Both the position numbers and the translations under genes were made by a program. 10,252 nt of DNA. It comes from an uncultured Bacteroidota bacterium (GTDB lineage Bacteria; Bacteroidota; Bacteroidia; Chitinophagales; Chitinophagaceae). This document shows positions 1 through 5,859 of this stretch, piece by piece. Each line of letters opens with the position of its first letter. Positions within the stretch are counted from its first letter, which is position 1. The notes below the pieces were generated by a model. That model saw only the letters and a program-made list of their open reading frames with translations, had not been told where the DNA came from and searched no databases. Location: assembly GCA_903906615.1 (NCBI GenBank), contig CAIVKT010000016.1, positions 1-10,252 on the forward strand, given 5' to 3'.

Positions 1-329
1 CAGGCAATGTGTTCTTTAATGTGAACAGCAAGAACTTTACTGTCACCTTCAATTCTTCTTCCCCTGTATCGCCTACGGGTGTGCAGCCTGTGGCTACAGC
101 GAGCAAGGATGTGAAAGTATATCCTGTTCCTGCAAAGAATACCCTGCATGTATCATCAACCTCTGCTATGACCGCTGAAGTGTACAACACTGTAGGCCAG
201 AAAGTATGGGCAGGCAACGTGAATGGCCAGGTGGATATTGCTATCGGAACATGGGCAAAGGGCATGTACTACATGCAACTGCTGGATGAGGATAACAATA
301 TAGTTGTGAAGAAATTTATTGTAGAATAA
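1..329 (+). CDS. Secreted protein, C-terminal end with T9SS type A sorting domain (5' truncated)
   Basis: Only the last ~108 codons lie in the window; the open frame runs in from the left edge, so the start is not visible. The final ~75 residues form a Por secretion system C-terminal sorting domain: a KVYPVPAKNTLHV strand (the usual 'vYPNPa.d.l.v' motif with V replacing N), then AEVYNTVGQKVW, then GTWAKGMYYMQLL, ending in KKFIVE just before TAA. In Bacteroidota this domain directs a Sec-exported protein through the type IX outer-membrane translocon, after which it is cleaved and the cargo is released or attached to the surface. The preceding Ser/Pro-rich stretch (SSSPVSPTGVQP) looks like a linker. 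The catalytic or adhesive part lies outside the window, so the function of the mature protein cannot be stated. Transcription probably ends at the hairpin at 354-383. Confidence 0.88.
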   Translation, partial: GNVFFNVNSKNFTVTFNSSSPVSPTGVQPVATASKDVKVYPVPAKNTLHVSSTSAMTAEVYNTVGQKVWAGNVNGQVDIAIGTWAKGMYYMQLLDEDNNIVVKKFIVE

Positions 330-353
330 GAGATCAGGACACTTGATAAAAGC

Positions 354-383
354 AAAGGCTATCCCTTATCAAGGATAGCCTTT
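354..383. terminator. Bidirectional terminator hairpin
   Basis: AAAGGCTATCC (354-364) pairs perfectly with GGATAGCCTTT (373-383) across an 8-nt loop. It lies 24 bases after the stop of the T9SS-cargo gene. The + strand continues TTTGTT and the - strand continues TTTGCTTTTA, so it could act in both directions. The same hairpin recurs at 493-523 at the end of the neighbouring epimerase-like gene. Confidence 0.6.
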
Positions 384-421
384 GTTGCGCTTGCAATATC
401 CGGATAACTGAAGGTGAAGCG
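359..421 (-). pseudogene. Truncated duplicate of the 3' end of the TIGR01777 oxidoreductase gene
   Basis: Read on the - strand, this stretch encodes RFTFSYPDIASATKAILDKG followed by TAG. The intact gene next door ends GFTFNYPDIVSATKAILGKG, TAG. Seventeen of the last 19 residues would match apart from N to S, V to A and G to D changes (16 identical), and several codon differences are silent (CCA/CCG, GAC/GAT). The terminator hairpin is duplicated too. Similarity stops at about position 421, and a palindromic repeat begins at 430. This looks like the tail of a former tandem paralogue whose body was deleted, not an independent gene. No start codon or NAD-binding part remains. Confidence 0.7.
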
Positions 422-429
422 CGAGTATT

Positions 430-464
430 CAGATTTGACAACTTTTAAAAAGTTGTCAAATCTG
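430..464. repeat. 35-nt perfect palindrome (dispersed element, copy 1)
   Basis: Arm CAGATTTGACAACTTTT (430-446), one central A (447), then the exact reverse complement AAAAGTTGTCAAATCTG (448-464). A second copy, identical except at the last base, lies at 8804-8838 in another intergenic gap. It is non-coding, sits between convergent genes, and abuts the truncated gene remnant at 359-421. A REP-like dispersed element or a bidirectional terminator (the arms are A/T rich at the tip) would both fit. Confidence 0.85.
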
Positions 465-492
465 AAAGAACAAAAACTAAGTAATAGAACAC

Positions 493-523
493 AAAGGCTA
501 TCCCTTCCCAAGGATAGCCTTTG
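493..523. terminator. Terminator hairpin overlapping the end of the oxidoreductase gene
   Basis: The arms AAAGGCTATCC (493-503) and GGATAGCCTTT (512-522) are the same as at 354-383, with loop CTTCCCAA. The - strand stop codon (498-500) lies inside the stem, so the last eight codons of the gene double as the hairpin. On the - strand it is followed by GTGTTCTATTAC, which is only weakly U-rich. Confidence 0.55.
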
Positions 524-1415
524 TTGCGCTTACAATGTCTGGATAGTTGAAGGTGAAGCCTGCATCCTGTATCTTCTGCGCGCTTACGGTGCAGCTTTGC
601 AATACCTCAATGCTCATCTCTCCGAGTATTATTTTGAGGGCAAAAGCAGGGGCAGGTACAGGCAGGTGGATGCCGCCCTTTACCTTGCCGATGGTGTTCA
701 TCAGAGTGCGGTGGGTTACAGGCGTTGGCGCTACTGCATTGTAAATACCGGTGAGCTCTTTTTGCTCTAATGCGAATACGATCATCCTTGCCAGGTCGTC
801 TACTTCTATCCAGCTTACCATTTGTGTGCCGCTGCCGAGGATAGGTTTTATCCCGAAGGATAAGGGCCGGGACAGCACAGGGAACGCGCCGCTCTCTTTG
901 CCCAATACAATGCCAAAGCGCAGGATGACGGTGCGTACCGTAGGTTCAGTTTTGTGGGCGGCATCTTCCCACTGCTGGCAGGTGTTGCCGAGGAAGTCGG
1001 AGGAAGGTATGGATGTTTCGGTGAATGGCCGGGCATCGCCACGGTCGCCGCCATAATACCCGGTAGCCGATGTGCTGATGAAGGTTTTGCAATTGGGCGC
1101 GAATAGCTTCATTTGCGCTACAAGGAAATCAGTAAAGTTTACCCGGCTTTCTACGATCTCTTTCTTTCTTTTGTCGCTCCAGCGTTCATCGGCTATGCCT
1201 GCGCCGGCCAGGTTTACAATGGCATCCAGTTTGCCAAGGGCATCAGTATCACATTCTTGTTTGGTGGCATCAAGGTGGGCGTAGGCAATATTGCCCTGTG
1301 CTGCCTTAGCCTGCCCGCGCGTAAAAATAATGACCTGGTAGCCCTTGCTCACCAATAAACGGGATAGATGCTGCCCTACGAACCCTGTGCCTCCTGTAAT
1401 GCCTATAGTTGCCAT
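498..1415 (-). CDS. TIGR01777 family epimerase-like oxidoreductase (YfcH/SulA type)
   Basis: This 305-residue protein of normal family length is an extended short-chain dehydrogenase/reductase. The N-terminal Rossmann nucleotide-binding motif is GGTGFVG (residues 8-14). NLAGAGI (68-74) is the usual second cofactor motif. STSATGYYG (114-122) carries the Ser and Tyr of the active-site region. WIEVDDLAR (202-210) is also typical of the family. The last ~45 residues (from about LGEMSIEVLQS to GFTFNYPDI) form the DUF1731 C-terminal region. Members bind NAD(P) and are cytosolic; the physiological substrate is not established, so none is assigned. The ATG at 1413-1415 opens directly into the Rossmann strand (MATIGITGGTG), which fixes the start. 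The gene is monocistronic. Its 3' end lies in a hairpin, and a truncated duplicate of that end lies 139 bp beyond it. Confidence 0.93.
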   Translation of the reverse strand: MATIGITGGTGFVGQHLSRLLVSKGYQVIIFTRGQAKAAQGNIAYAHLDATKQECDTDALGKLDAIVNLAGAGIADERWSDKRKKEIVESRVNFTDFLVAQMKLFAPNCKTFISTSATGYYGGDRGDARPFTETSIPSSDFLGNTCQQWEDAAHKTEPTVRTVILRFGIVLGKESGAFPVLSRPLSFGIKPILGSGTQMVSWIEVDDLARMIVFALEQKELTGIYNAVAPTPVTHRTLMNTIGKVKGGIHLPVPAPAFALKIILGEMSIEVLQSCTVSAQKIQDAGFTFNYPDIVSATKAILGKG

Positions 1416-1448
1416 AATTGCCGGTATTAGGCACTAAAGATATTAGGG

Positions 1449-1481
1449 TAAGTGTAATTTATTTCCCAATACTTTGCCAAA
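1449..1481 (-). promoter_or_regulatory. Possible promoter for the TIGR01777 gene
   Basis: On the - strand TTTG (1478-1481) is followed after 21 nt by TACACTTA (1449-1456), a partial match to the Bacteroidota TTTG / TAnnTTTG pattern. It would leave a leader of about 30 nt. An alternative -7 box, TATCTTTA, lies at 1435-1442 but has poor spacing to an upstream TTG. This is weak evidence, by eye only. Confidence 0.28.
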
Positions 1482-1564
1482 TAAGGGCTGGTTTAACATT
1501 ATTTTCTATTTCTTATACAATATTCGGCAGGTTTATTCGTTTTTTTCTAAACCACATTTACTCA

Positions 1565-1759
1565 ATGAACAAAACTTTACATAAGAAACTTACTGAAAAA
1601 CACCTTTACGACCATGCACACAGCATTGTGTTTGCCAAAGGTGATCTGTCGTCCCGGATGGCTGATGAGGTGAACCTGCTGAAAGAAGCAGCGGCAGACC
1701 TGCTGCAACCAAGGCCGCAGGCCATAGCCAATATACTGAGGCTGGCGAGGGAATTGTAA
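1565..1759 (+). CDS. Small conserved-looking protein of unknown function
   Basis: The 64-residue product is MNKTLHKKLTEKHL... to the C-terminus RPQAIANILRLAREL. It is highly charged, with no signal peptide and no membrane helix, and is probably two helices. The open frame extends upstream to 1418, but that part is low-quality sequence rich in Ile and Phe from the AT-rich spacer, so the ATG at 1565 is preferred. A C-terminal pattern of Pro-rich turn followed by 'I.NIL.LAR.L' recurs in short cytosolic proteins of Bacteroidota in my memory, but I cannot name a family. It converges on trhO with only 14 bp between stop codons. The product is probably real, because its composition matches neighbouring genes; the function is unknown. 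Confidence 0.65.
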   Translation: MNKTLHKKLTEKHLYDHAHSIVFAKGDLSSRMADEVNLLKEAAADLLQPRPQAIANILRLAREL

Positions 1760-1762
1760 TTG

Positions 1763-1791
1763 AAGAAGGATACCTACTCGCTATCCTTCTT
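1763..1791. terminator. Shared terminator hairpin between convergent genes
   Basis: AAGAAGGATA (1763-1772) pairs with TATCCTTCTT (1782-1791) over a 9-nt loop. It starts 3 nt after the small + strand gene. On the - strand it covers the last codons of trhO, whose stop codon (1774-1776) lies in the loop. No long U tract follows on either strand. Confidence 0.5.
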
Positions 1792-2844
1792 TCGTTGCTC
1801 CTCCCACTCGGCACGGTGCTTGCGCAGGGGGTGTTGTTTTGATTTGTTGAAGATCATCATGCCGTTCTCGCGGCCTGCCCGGCGGGCACGTTGCTCATCG
1901 GGCGATAGGTTCTTTTCTTCCATGCACTCGGGGCTGCAGCAGCCTTCTAATTTAACAGCACAGGCTTCGCATTGGATAAAGAGCAGGTGGCAGCCATCGT
2001 TCAGGCAGTTGGTGTGGGTGTCGCAGGGTGTGCCGCATACGTGGCATACCGCTAATACATCATCGGTGATGCGCTCGCCCAGGCGCTCGTCGAATACGAA
2101 GTTCTTACCCTTGAACTTCAATTCCAGGTTTTCCTCTTTTGCCTTGCGGGCATATTCTATGATGCCGCCCTCTACATGGAATACATTTTTGAAGCCATTG
2201 TGCAGCATATAGGCGCTGGCCTTCTCGCAGCGTATGCCGCCGGTGCAGTACATAATGATGTTCTGGTCCTTTTTGTCTTTGAACATATCTACGGCCATGG
2301 GTAGCTGGTCGCGAAAGGTATCGGAGGGTATTTCTATGGCGTTCTCAAAATGGCCCACTTCGTACTCGTAGTGGTTGCGCATGTCCACTATTATAGTGCC
2401 GGGCTGGGCAGATAGCTCATTGTATTCTTTGGCCTTCAGGTATTTGCCGGTATGCGATGGGTCGAAGCTGGCATCATCCAGCCCATCAGCCACTATCTTG
2501 GCGCGCACCTTCATACGCAATACCCAAAACGATTTACCATCATCATCCACCGCAATGTTCATACGGATGCCGTTCAGTTCGGGTGCAGCAGCATACAGGG
2601 TTGCTTTAAAAGCCTCGTAGTTGTGCGTAGGCACGCTCATTTGCGCATTGATGCCCTCGCCGGCGATATAGATGCGCCCGAAGACACCCAGTTCACTAAA
2701 TTTGATGTACAGCTCGTCGCGGAATGCAGCAGGATCGGCTATCTTGAAATACTTGTAGAAGGACACTGTGGTACGTGGCTCGGTCTCGGCCAGCATACGC
2801 TGTTTCAGCTCCTCATTATTTACGCGGTTGTGTAGCACTGGCAT
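1774..2844 (-). CDS. trhO: tRNA uridine(34) hydroxylase TrhO (rhodanese-like, YceA family)
   Basis: The 356-residue protein has normal family length. The N-terminal UPF0176 domain (about residues 25-120) includes KYFKI..P..FRDEL and [14 protein letters not shown] rhodanese domain follows (about 145-235) with the catalytic loop [11 protein letters not shown], whose cysteine is residue 200. The C-terminal part (about 265-310) is cysteine rich, with C267, C270, C274, C280, C285, C292, C295, C302, C303 and C307, and is probably metal binding as in other members. TrhO hydroxylates U34 of tRNA with molecular oxygen to give 5-hydroxyuridine, the precursor of cmo5U or mo5U wobble modifications, in the cytosol. 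The start at 2842-2844 ([13 protein letters not shown]) fits family N-termini. It is monocistronic, with the stop codon embedded in the hairpin at 1763-1791. Confidence 0.95.
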   Translation of the reverse strand: MPVLHNRVNNEELKQRMLAETEPRTTVSFYKYFKIADPAAFRDELYIKFSELGVFGRIYIAGEGINAQMSVPTHNYEAFKATLYAAAPELNGIRMNIAVDDDGKSFWVLRMKVRAKIVADGLDDASFDPSHTGKYLKAKEYNELSAQPGTIIVDMRNHYEYEVGHFENAIEIPSDTFRDQLPMAVDMFKDKKDQNIIMYCTGGIRCEKASAYMLHNGFKNVFHVEGGIIEYARKAKEENLELKFKGKNFVFDERLGERITDDVLAVCHVCGTPCDTHTNCLNDGCHLLFIQCEACAVKLEGCCSPECMEEKNLSPDEQRARRAGRENGMMIFNKSKQHPLRKHRAEWEEQRKKDSE

Positions 2845-2849
2845 GGTGT

Positions 2850-2884
2850 ACCTTCTTTGTTTTTTTAGAGAAGGTGCAAAAGTA
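2850..2884 (-). promoter_or_regulatory. Probable trhO promoter with short leader hairpin
   Basis: On the - strand TACTTTTG (2877-2884) matches the Bacteroidota -7 box TAnnTTTG. The -33 region is only TTTT-like. Just downstream, ACCTTCT (2869-2875) could pair with AGAAGGT (2850-2856). The latter lies 5 nt before the ATG and includes the only Shine-Dalgarno-like sequence, so the hairpin could mask ribosome binding if transcription starts upstream of it. Confidence 0.5.
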
Positions 2885-2885
2885 A

Positions 2886-2917
2886 GGTAATTGGTTAATA
2901 AGGTAAAAGGTTAATTA
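2886..2917 (+). repeat. Imperfect 16-bp tandem repeat
   Basis: GGTAATTGGTTAATAA is followed directly by GGTAAAAGGTTAATTA, matching at 13 of 16 positions. It is AT-rich spacer between the divergent promoters of trhO and the 2998 gene. Confidence 0.55.
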
Positions 2918-2937
2918 GTTAAAAAGTGTAGTGGGGA

Positions 2938-2969
2938 TTTGCAGGTAGTGGAGGCGTTTTTTACATTTG
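2938..2969 (+). promoter_or_regulatory. Bacteroidota-type promoter for the YcxB/GspG-like gene
   Basis: TTTG (2938-2941), a 20-nt spacer, then TACATTTG (2962-2969) gives a full match to the TTTG / TAnnTTTG consensus of the primary sigma factor in this phylum with normal spacing. Transcription would start near 2975 and give a leader of about 23 nt before the ATG at 2998. This is the best housekeeping promoter in the window. Confidence 0.65.
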
Positions 2970-2997
2970 TCCTGATAACTTTTGGATTATAGGACAC

Positions 2998-4059
2998 ATG
3001 GAAGTAGAATTTCGGTTAACACGGGAAGATTATTATAAAGAGATTAGGCGTACCATCGTTAACCGCCATGGTGTTCGCAAAATATATTTTGTCTGTTTTG
3101 TTTGTCTTTTTTCACTCACTAATGGTAATGGCTCGACACCAAATAGCGTTGCAATGTTTTTTAGGTTCTTATGCTTATTCTCCCTGTCAACCATATGCGT
3201 TTATTTTATACCGTACTTATTGGCTATGAGGAAAGCGAGAAAAGCATTTGTAGAAAAGCCATCATTATTAGAAAAGAAAAAGATATTGTTGCGCGACGAT
3301 GAGTTTGAAGTGCAATCAGCTAAGGAAAATGGGAAAAGAAGTTACAGTATTACTAGTGCCTCGATGATGGAGGATTATATAAGAATTGATGTGCCGGGGG
3401 TAAATTCTTACCTGATACCTAAAAGTGCATTTTCAGACAGGAACGATGCTGCTAATTTTTTTGAAAAACTGAGTAGGGGAATTGCAAAATATAGACCCGG
3501 AGTAAAAGTGCAGAACAAACCTTATGTGACTAAGAATCCACGTAGAATGTATTATTGGGGACTTCTGGGACTTGTTCCTATGGTTGGTTTTTTTGCAGGG
3601 ATTGTGCTAATACTGCGCGGCATATTTGATTTTAAAGACAAGTGGATGGTATTCATTGGAGTTGGTGGTATCTCGTTCACAGTATTGGTGTATAGTTGCC
3701 TGGTAAATGTTACAGGAAGTAGTCCGTTGTTCAGGCAGAATTACATAATGATTACCAATAGTCAGATGAATACTTTGGTGAAGGGTATAGAATTTTACAA
3801 AATTCAGAACGGTGTTTACCCGGATAGTTTGCAGCAGGTAACAAAACAAGAAGCATTTACATCCATCTATGATCCATTCTTGTTTAATACTGGTAAACAA
3901 AAAGCAGGCATATTCCACTACCAAAACCTTGGTAACAAATACACGTTATTCTCTGTAGGCCCCGATGGCCTGCCTAATACTGCTGACGATATTTACCCAA
4001 ACCTGAAGATCAATGATACCAGCAAGTGCGGGTTGGTGATTAACAGGGCTGGGCAATGA
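2998..4059 (+). CDS. Membrane protein with YcxB-like N-terminus and GspG-like C-terminal domain
   Basis: In this 353-residue protein, residues 1-160 resemble YcxB-like proteins: MEVEFRLTREDYYKEIRR, one or two membrane segments (about 28-42 and 53-76), then a small beta region ending in SYLIPKSAF, the family's usual close. Two further helices follow (about 185-208 and 216-238). Residues ~250-335 resemble the globular part of type II secretion pseudopilin GspG: LVKGIEFYKIQNGVYPDSLQQV, YDPF, HYQNLGNKYTLFSVGPDG, PNTADDIYP. In GspG the last segment forms a calcium-binding loop, and its Asp residues are present here. There is no prepilin leader, and the domain sits after a transmembrane helix, so it is unlikely to be a pilin subunit and is more likely a membrane-anchored periplasmic domain. 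No secretion genes are nearby. Codon use is more AT rich than in neighbouring genes. The function is not known. Confidence 0.8.
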   Translation: MEVEFRLTREDYYKEIRRTIVNRHGVRKIYFVCFVCLFSLTNGNGSTPNSVAMFFRFLCLFSLSTICVYFIPYLLAMRKARKAFVEKPSLLEKKKILLRDDEFEVQSAKENGKRSYSITSASMMEDYIRIDVPGVNSYLIPKSAFSDRNDAANFFEKLSRGIAKYRPGVKVQNKPYVTKNPRRMYYWGLLGLVPMVGFFAGIVLILRGIFDFKDKWMVFIGVGGISFTVLVYSCLVNVTGSSPLFRQNYIMITNSQMNTLVKGIEFYKIQNGVYPDSLQQVTKQEAFTSIYDPFLFNTGKQKAGIFHYQNLGNKYTLFSVGPDGLPNTADDIYPNLKINDTSKCGLVINRAGQ

Positions 4060-4076
4060 CCTGAATATTATTGAGT

Positions 4077-4289
4077 ATGATGAAGATAAAATTGATCCCA
4101 ACAAGCAATAGCATAGTTTTATCTGTGCCTGATAATTATGTTGGCAAAGAATTGGAAGTACTGATCTATGCGCAAGATGAAGTGATTGATGGAAAAGTTA
4201 AGAAATCAGGCAATGCGGCCCAGTATAAAGGATTGTTCACTAAAGAAGAGGGAGAACGATTTCATCAATACCTGAAAGACTCGAAATAA
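4077..4289 (+). CDS. Orphan antitoxin-like small protein
   Basis: The ~70-residue product begins MMKIKLIPTSNSIVLSVPDNYVGKELEVLIYAQDEV and ends AAQYKGLFTKEEGERFHQYLKDSK. The pattern 'I.L.VPDNYVGKELEVLIY..DEV', then 'KGLFTKEE...F..YL', resembles the short Bacteroidota proteins found as antitoxins upstream of PIN-domain toxins. In those as I remember them, the C-terminus continues into an 'SR.EW' segment, missing here. No toxin gene follows; the next gene is a methyltransferase. The ATG at 4077 is preferred over a TTG at 4071. It follows the previous gene by 17 nt and is probably co-transcribed with it. It could be a solitary antitoxin or a domesticated regulator. Confidence 0.65.
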   Translation: MMKIKLIPTSNSIVLSVPDNYVGKELEVLIYAQDEVIDGKVKKSGNAAQYKGLFTKEEGERFHQYLKDSK

Positions 4290-4324
4290 GCATCGCCCCC
4301 GAGCGTATAGTTCATCCAGAAGGG

Positions 4325-4356
4325 CATTGAGTCATTGAGCTATTGAGTCATTGAGC
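4325..4356 (+). repeat. Four 8-bp tandem repeats
   Basis: CATTGAGT, CATTGAGC, TATTGAGT and CATTGAGC lie in perfect phase, followed by CATT. The array sits in the spacer just upstream of the methyltransferase promoter region. Confidence 0.8.
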
Positions 4357-4367
4357 CATTATTTACC

Positions 4368-4375
4368 TACTTTTA
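4368..4375 (+). promoter_or_regulatory. Possible -7 box for the methyltransferase gene
   Basis: TACTTTTA differs from TAnnTTTG only at the last base and lies 39 nt before the ATG at 4415. The nearest upstream TTG (4343-4345, inside the 8-bp repeat array) has a 22-nt spacer, slightly long. Change in repeat number would alter this spacing. Confidence 0.3.
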
Positions 4376-4414
4376 CCGCCTAAATATCCCTTCTTGATAG
4401 ACGATAAACGCTCC

Positions 4415-5341
4415 ATGTTCCGAAACCGGCTGCTGAAGGTGTACAAGCACTACAGCAAGATAGCGCGCAAGCAGAATATTGCCTGCTTCCGGTTCTATGA
4501 CCACGACCTGCCCGAATTTCCCTTTGCCATAGATTGGTACAATGGAGTAGTGCATGCCGCAGAATACAAGCGCCGCCACGGCATGGAGGATGCCGAGCAT
4601 GAGGTGTGGCTGCAAAGCTGCAAGGAGGTGCTGGCCGCAGTGCTGGAAATACAGCCAGACAATATATTCATGAAGATACGACAGCGCAAGGCTGGCCGCC
4701 AGGGGCAATACGAGAAGTTTGACGAGCAAAAGGTAGAGCGGATAGTACCGGAGAATGGCCTCAGCTTTATCATCAACCTAACGGATTACCTGGATACGGG
4801 GCTGTTTCTTGATCACCGCATTACCCGTGGTATGGTGCGCGAGGAGGCTAAGGGGATGAACGTATTGAACCTGTTTTGCTACACAGGTTCGTTTAGTGTG
4901 TACGCAGCCGCAGGTGGCGCAGCAACGGTAACGTCTGTTGACCTTTCCAAAACGTACCTCAACTGGGCCAAGCGCAATATGCAGTACAACAAGCTGTATA
5001 AAGACACCCAGCACGATTTTATACATGGCGATGTGATAGAGTGGCTCAACTTTATGCCTGCCGATGCCTATGATATTATAGTCTGCGATCCGCCCACATT
5101 TTCCAACAGCAAGCGCATGGAAGACAACTTTGATGTGCAGCGCGACCATGTGGCCCTCCTCAAAAAGCTACTGAAGGGCTGCACAGAAACGGGCAAAATA
5201 TACTTCAGTAACAACTACAAAGACTTCGTCCTCGACCGCGACAGTATACCCGCGACCGTGGTAAAAGACATCACCGGGCAAACCACCCCGTTCGATTTCC
5301 AGGGAAAGCTGCACAGGAAGTGTTATGTGATTGAGAAATGA
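4415..5341 (+). CDS. Class I SAM-dependent methyltransferase, RlmK-like (23S rRNA m7G type)
   Basis: The 308 residues correspond to the C-terminal half of RlmKL, the bifunctional 23S rRNA methyltransferase. In order: FRNRLLKVYKHYSKIARK, CFRFYDHDLPEFPFAIDWY, QYEK, the very typical NLTDYLDTGLFLDHRITR (121-138), SAM motif I LNLFCYTGSFSVYAA (151-165), acidic motif II SVDLSKTYLNWAKRN (174-188), and the catalytic-type motif DPPTFSNSKRM (225-235) followed by VQRDHVALL. RlmK in E. coli makes m7G2069 in domain V of 23S rRNA; this protein probably methylates rRNA, but the exact position is inferred. The RlmL (THUMP plus m2G) half is absent. A TTG at 4394 could add 7 residues; the ATG at 4415 is preferred because homologues begin at the F.NRL segment. 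Confidence 0.9.
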   Translation: MFRNRLLKVYKHYSKIARKQNIACFRFYDHDLPEFPFAIDWYNGVVHAAEYKRRHGMEDAEHEVWLQSCKEVLAAVLEIQPDNIFMKIRQRKAGRQGQYEKFDEQKVERIVPENGLSFIINLTDYLDTGLFLDHRITRGMVREEAKGMNVLNLFCYTGSFSVYAAAGGAATVTSVDLSKTYLNWAKRNMQYNKLYKDTQHDFIHGDVIEWLNFMPADAYDIIVCDPPTFSNSKRMEDNFDVQRDHVALLKKLLKGCTETGKIYFSNNYKDFVLDRDSIPATVVKDITGQTTPFDFQGKLHRKCYVIEK

Positions 5342-5364
5342 TATATGGGTTGTGGTGTATGTTA

Positions 5365-5561
5365 CGCCCTGAAAGGGCAAAATCCCATAGCGGTGTGCAA
5401 CGCCCATCGAAATAATGTGGGTGGGCATCGCCGCCCATAGGCGTAATAGTTGATGCGGTTTTGTTCATCGCGCGTTTAATAGGGCGTTATTCATCGCGCG
5501 TTGTTCATCGCGAGTTAATAGGGCGGTGCCCTATTCTATGGGATTTTGCCCTTTCAGGGCG
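5365..5561. repeat. Inverted-repeat element with 26-bp perfect termini
   Basis: Positions 5365-5390 (starting CGCCCTGAAAGGGC and ending CCCATAG) are the exact reverse complement of 5536-5561, separated by 145 bp. Each terminus itself contains a small hairpin, GCCCT-GAA-AGGGC (5366-5378 and 5548-5560). The interior is GC-richer than the surrounding spacer and carries direct repeats. There is no transposase, no target duplication that I can find, and no credible ORF. I recall GCCCTGAAAGGGC-bounded intergenic elements in other Bacteroidota genomes; this looks like one, perhaps a MITE-like or structured RNA-forming repeat. The first hairpin could also end the methyltransferase transcript, 25 bp away. 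Confidence 0.8.
5461..5525 (+). repeat. Direct repeats inside the inverted-repeat element
   Basis: TTGTTCATCGCGCGTT plus TAATAGGGCG (5461-5486) recurs as TTGTTCATCGCGAGTT plus AATAGGGCG (5501-5525), a 40-bp period. A partial third copy, TTCATCGCGCG (5490-5500), lies between them. Confidence 0.75.
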
Positions 5562-5859
5562 CGTGTTATGTTGTGTCGAGAGTCGAGTGGCTTTGACCGC
5601 AGCTGAGGTATTTCGTCCTTCCGGGCTTTCTCACGGTTAATACCTCTTGCAGTAGGTATTGGAGGATTACCCCATAAAATGGAAGTTTTCTTTGCCTTTT
5701 CTGGGTGTAATAACACACAGAGGAACATTTACGCCCTATCTACCTCATTTATTATCAATCTATTAGCCACTAATAAAGTCACATTCACCCCGGGTTGGAT
5801 AATTTATTTTAACTATTGATTAATTATTCTCCTGAAAATCGTTAATTTTATATAACATA
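5562..5859. other. Non-coding spacer upstream of the sigma factor gene
   Basis: No gene is supportable here. The first half (to about 5730) is mixed-composition sequence with a 7-bp hairpin AATACCT / AGGTATT (5639-5645, 5654-5660). It may be decayed repeat or coding material. The second half becomes very AT rich (for example TAATTTATTTTAACTATTGA near 5800), typical of a promoter-upstream region. Confidence 0.5.

Noticed and set aside
414..770. + strand open frame across the palindrome into the TIGR01777 gene
   Set aside because: It runs through the repeat and then antisense to a well-supported gene; no recognisable domain.
1418..1564. N-terminal extension of the small gene to 1418
   Set aside because: The extra 49 codons cover AT-rich spacer with a poor composition match, and ATG 1565 gives a compact charged protein.
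2998..4059. Part of a type II secretion or type IV pilus operon
   Set aside because: The GspG-like domain lacks a prepilin leader, and no ATPase, secretin or platform gene is nearby.
5365..5561. CRISPR array
   Set aside because: The repeats are few, irregular in spacing and part of an inverted-repeat element; no cas genes and no regular spacers.
5168..5728. Three - strand open frames over 5168-5728
   Set aside because: They translate the inverted-repeat element or the antisense of the methyltransferase; palindromic DNA gives open frames by chance. A decayed gene around 5580-5728 cannot be excluded but nothing in it is recognisable.
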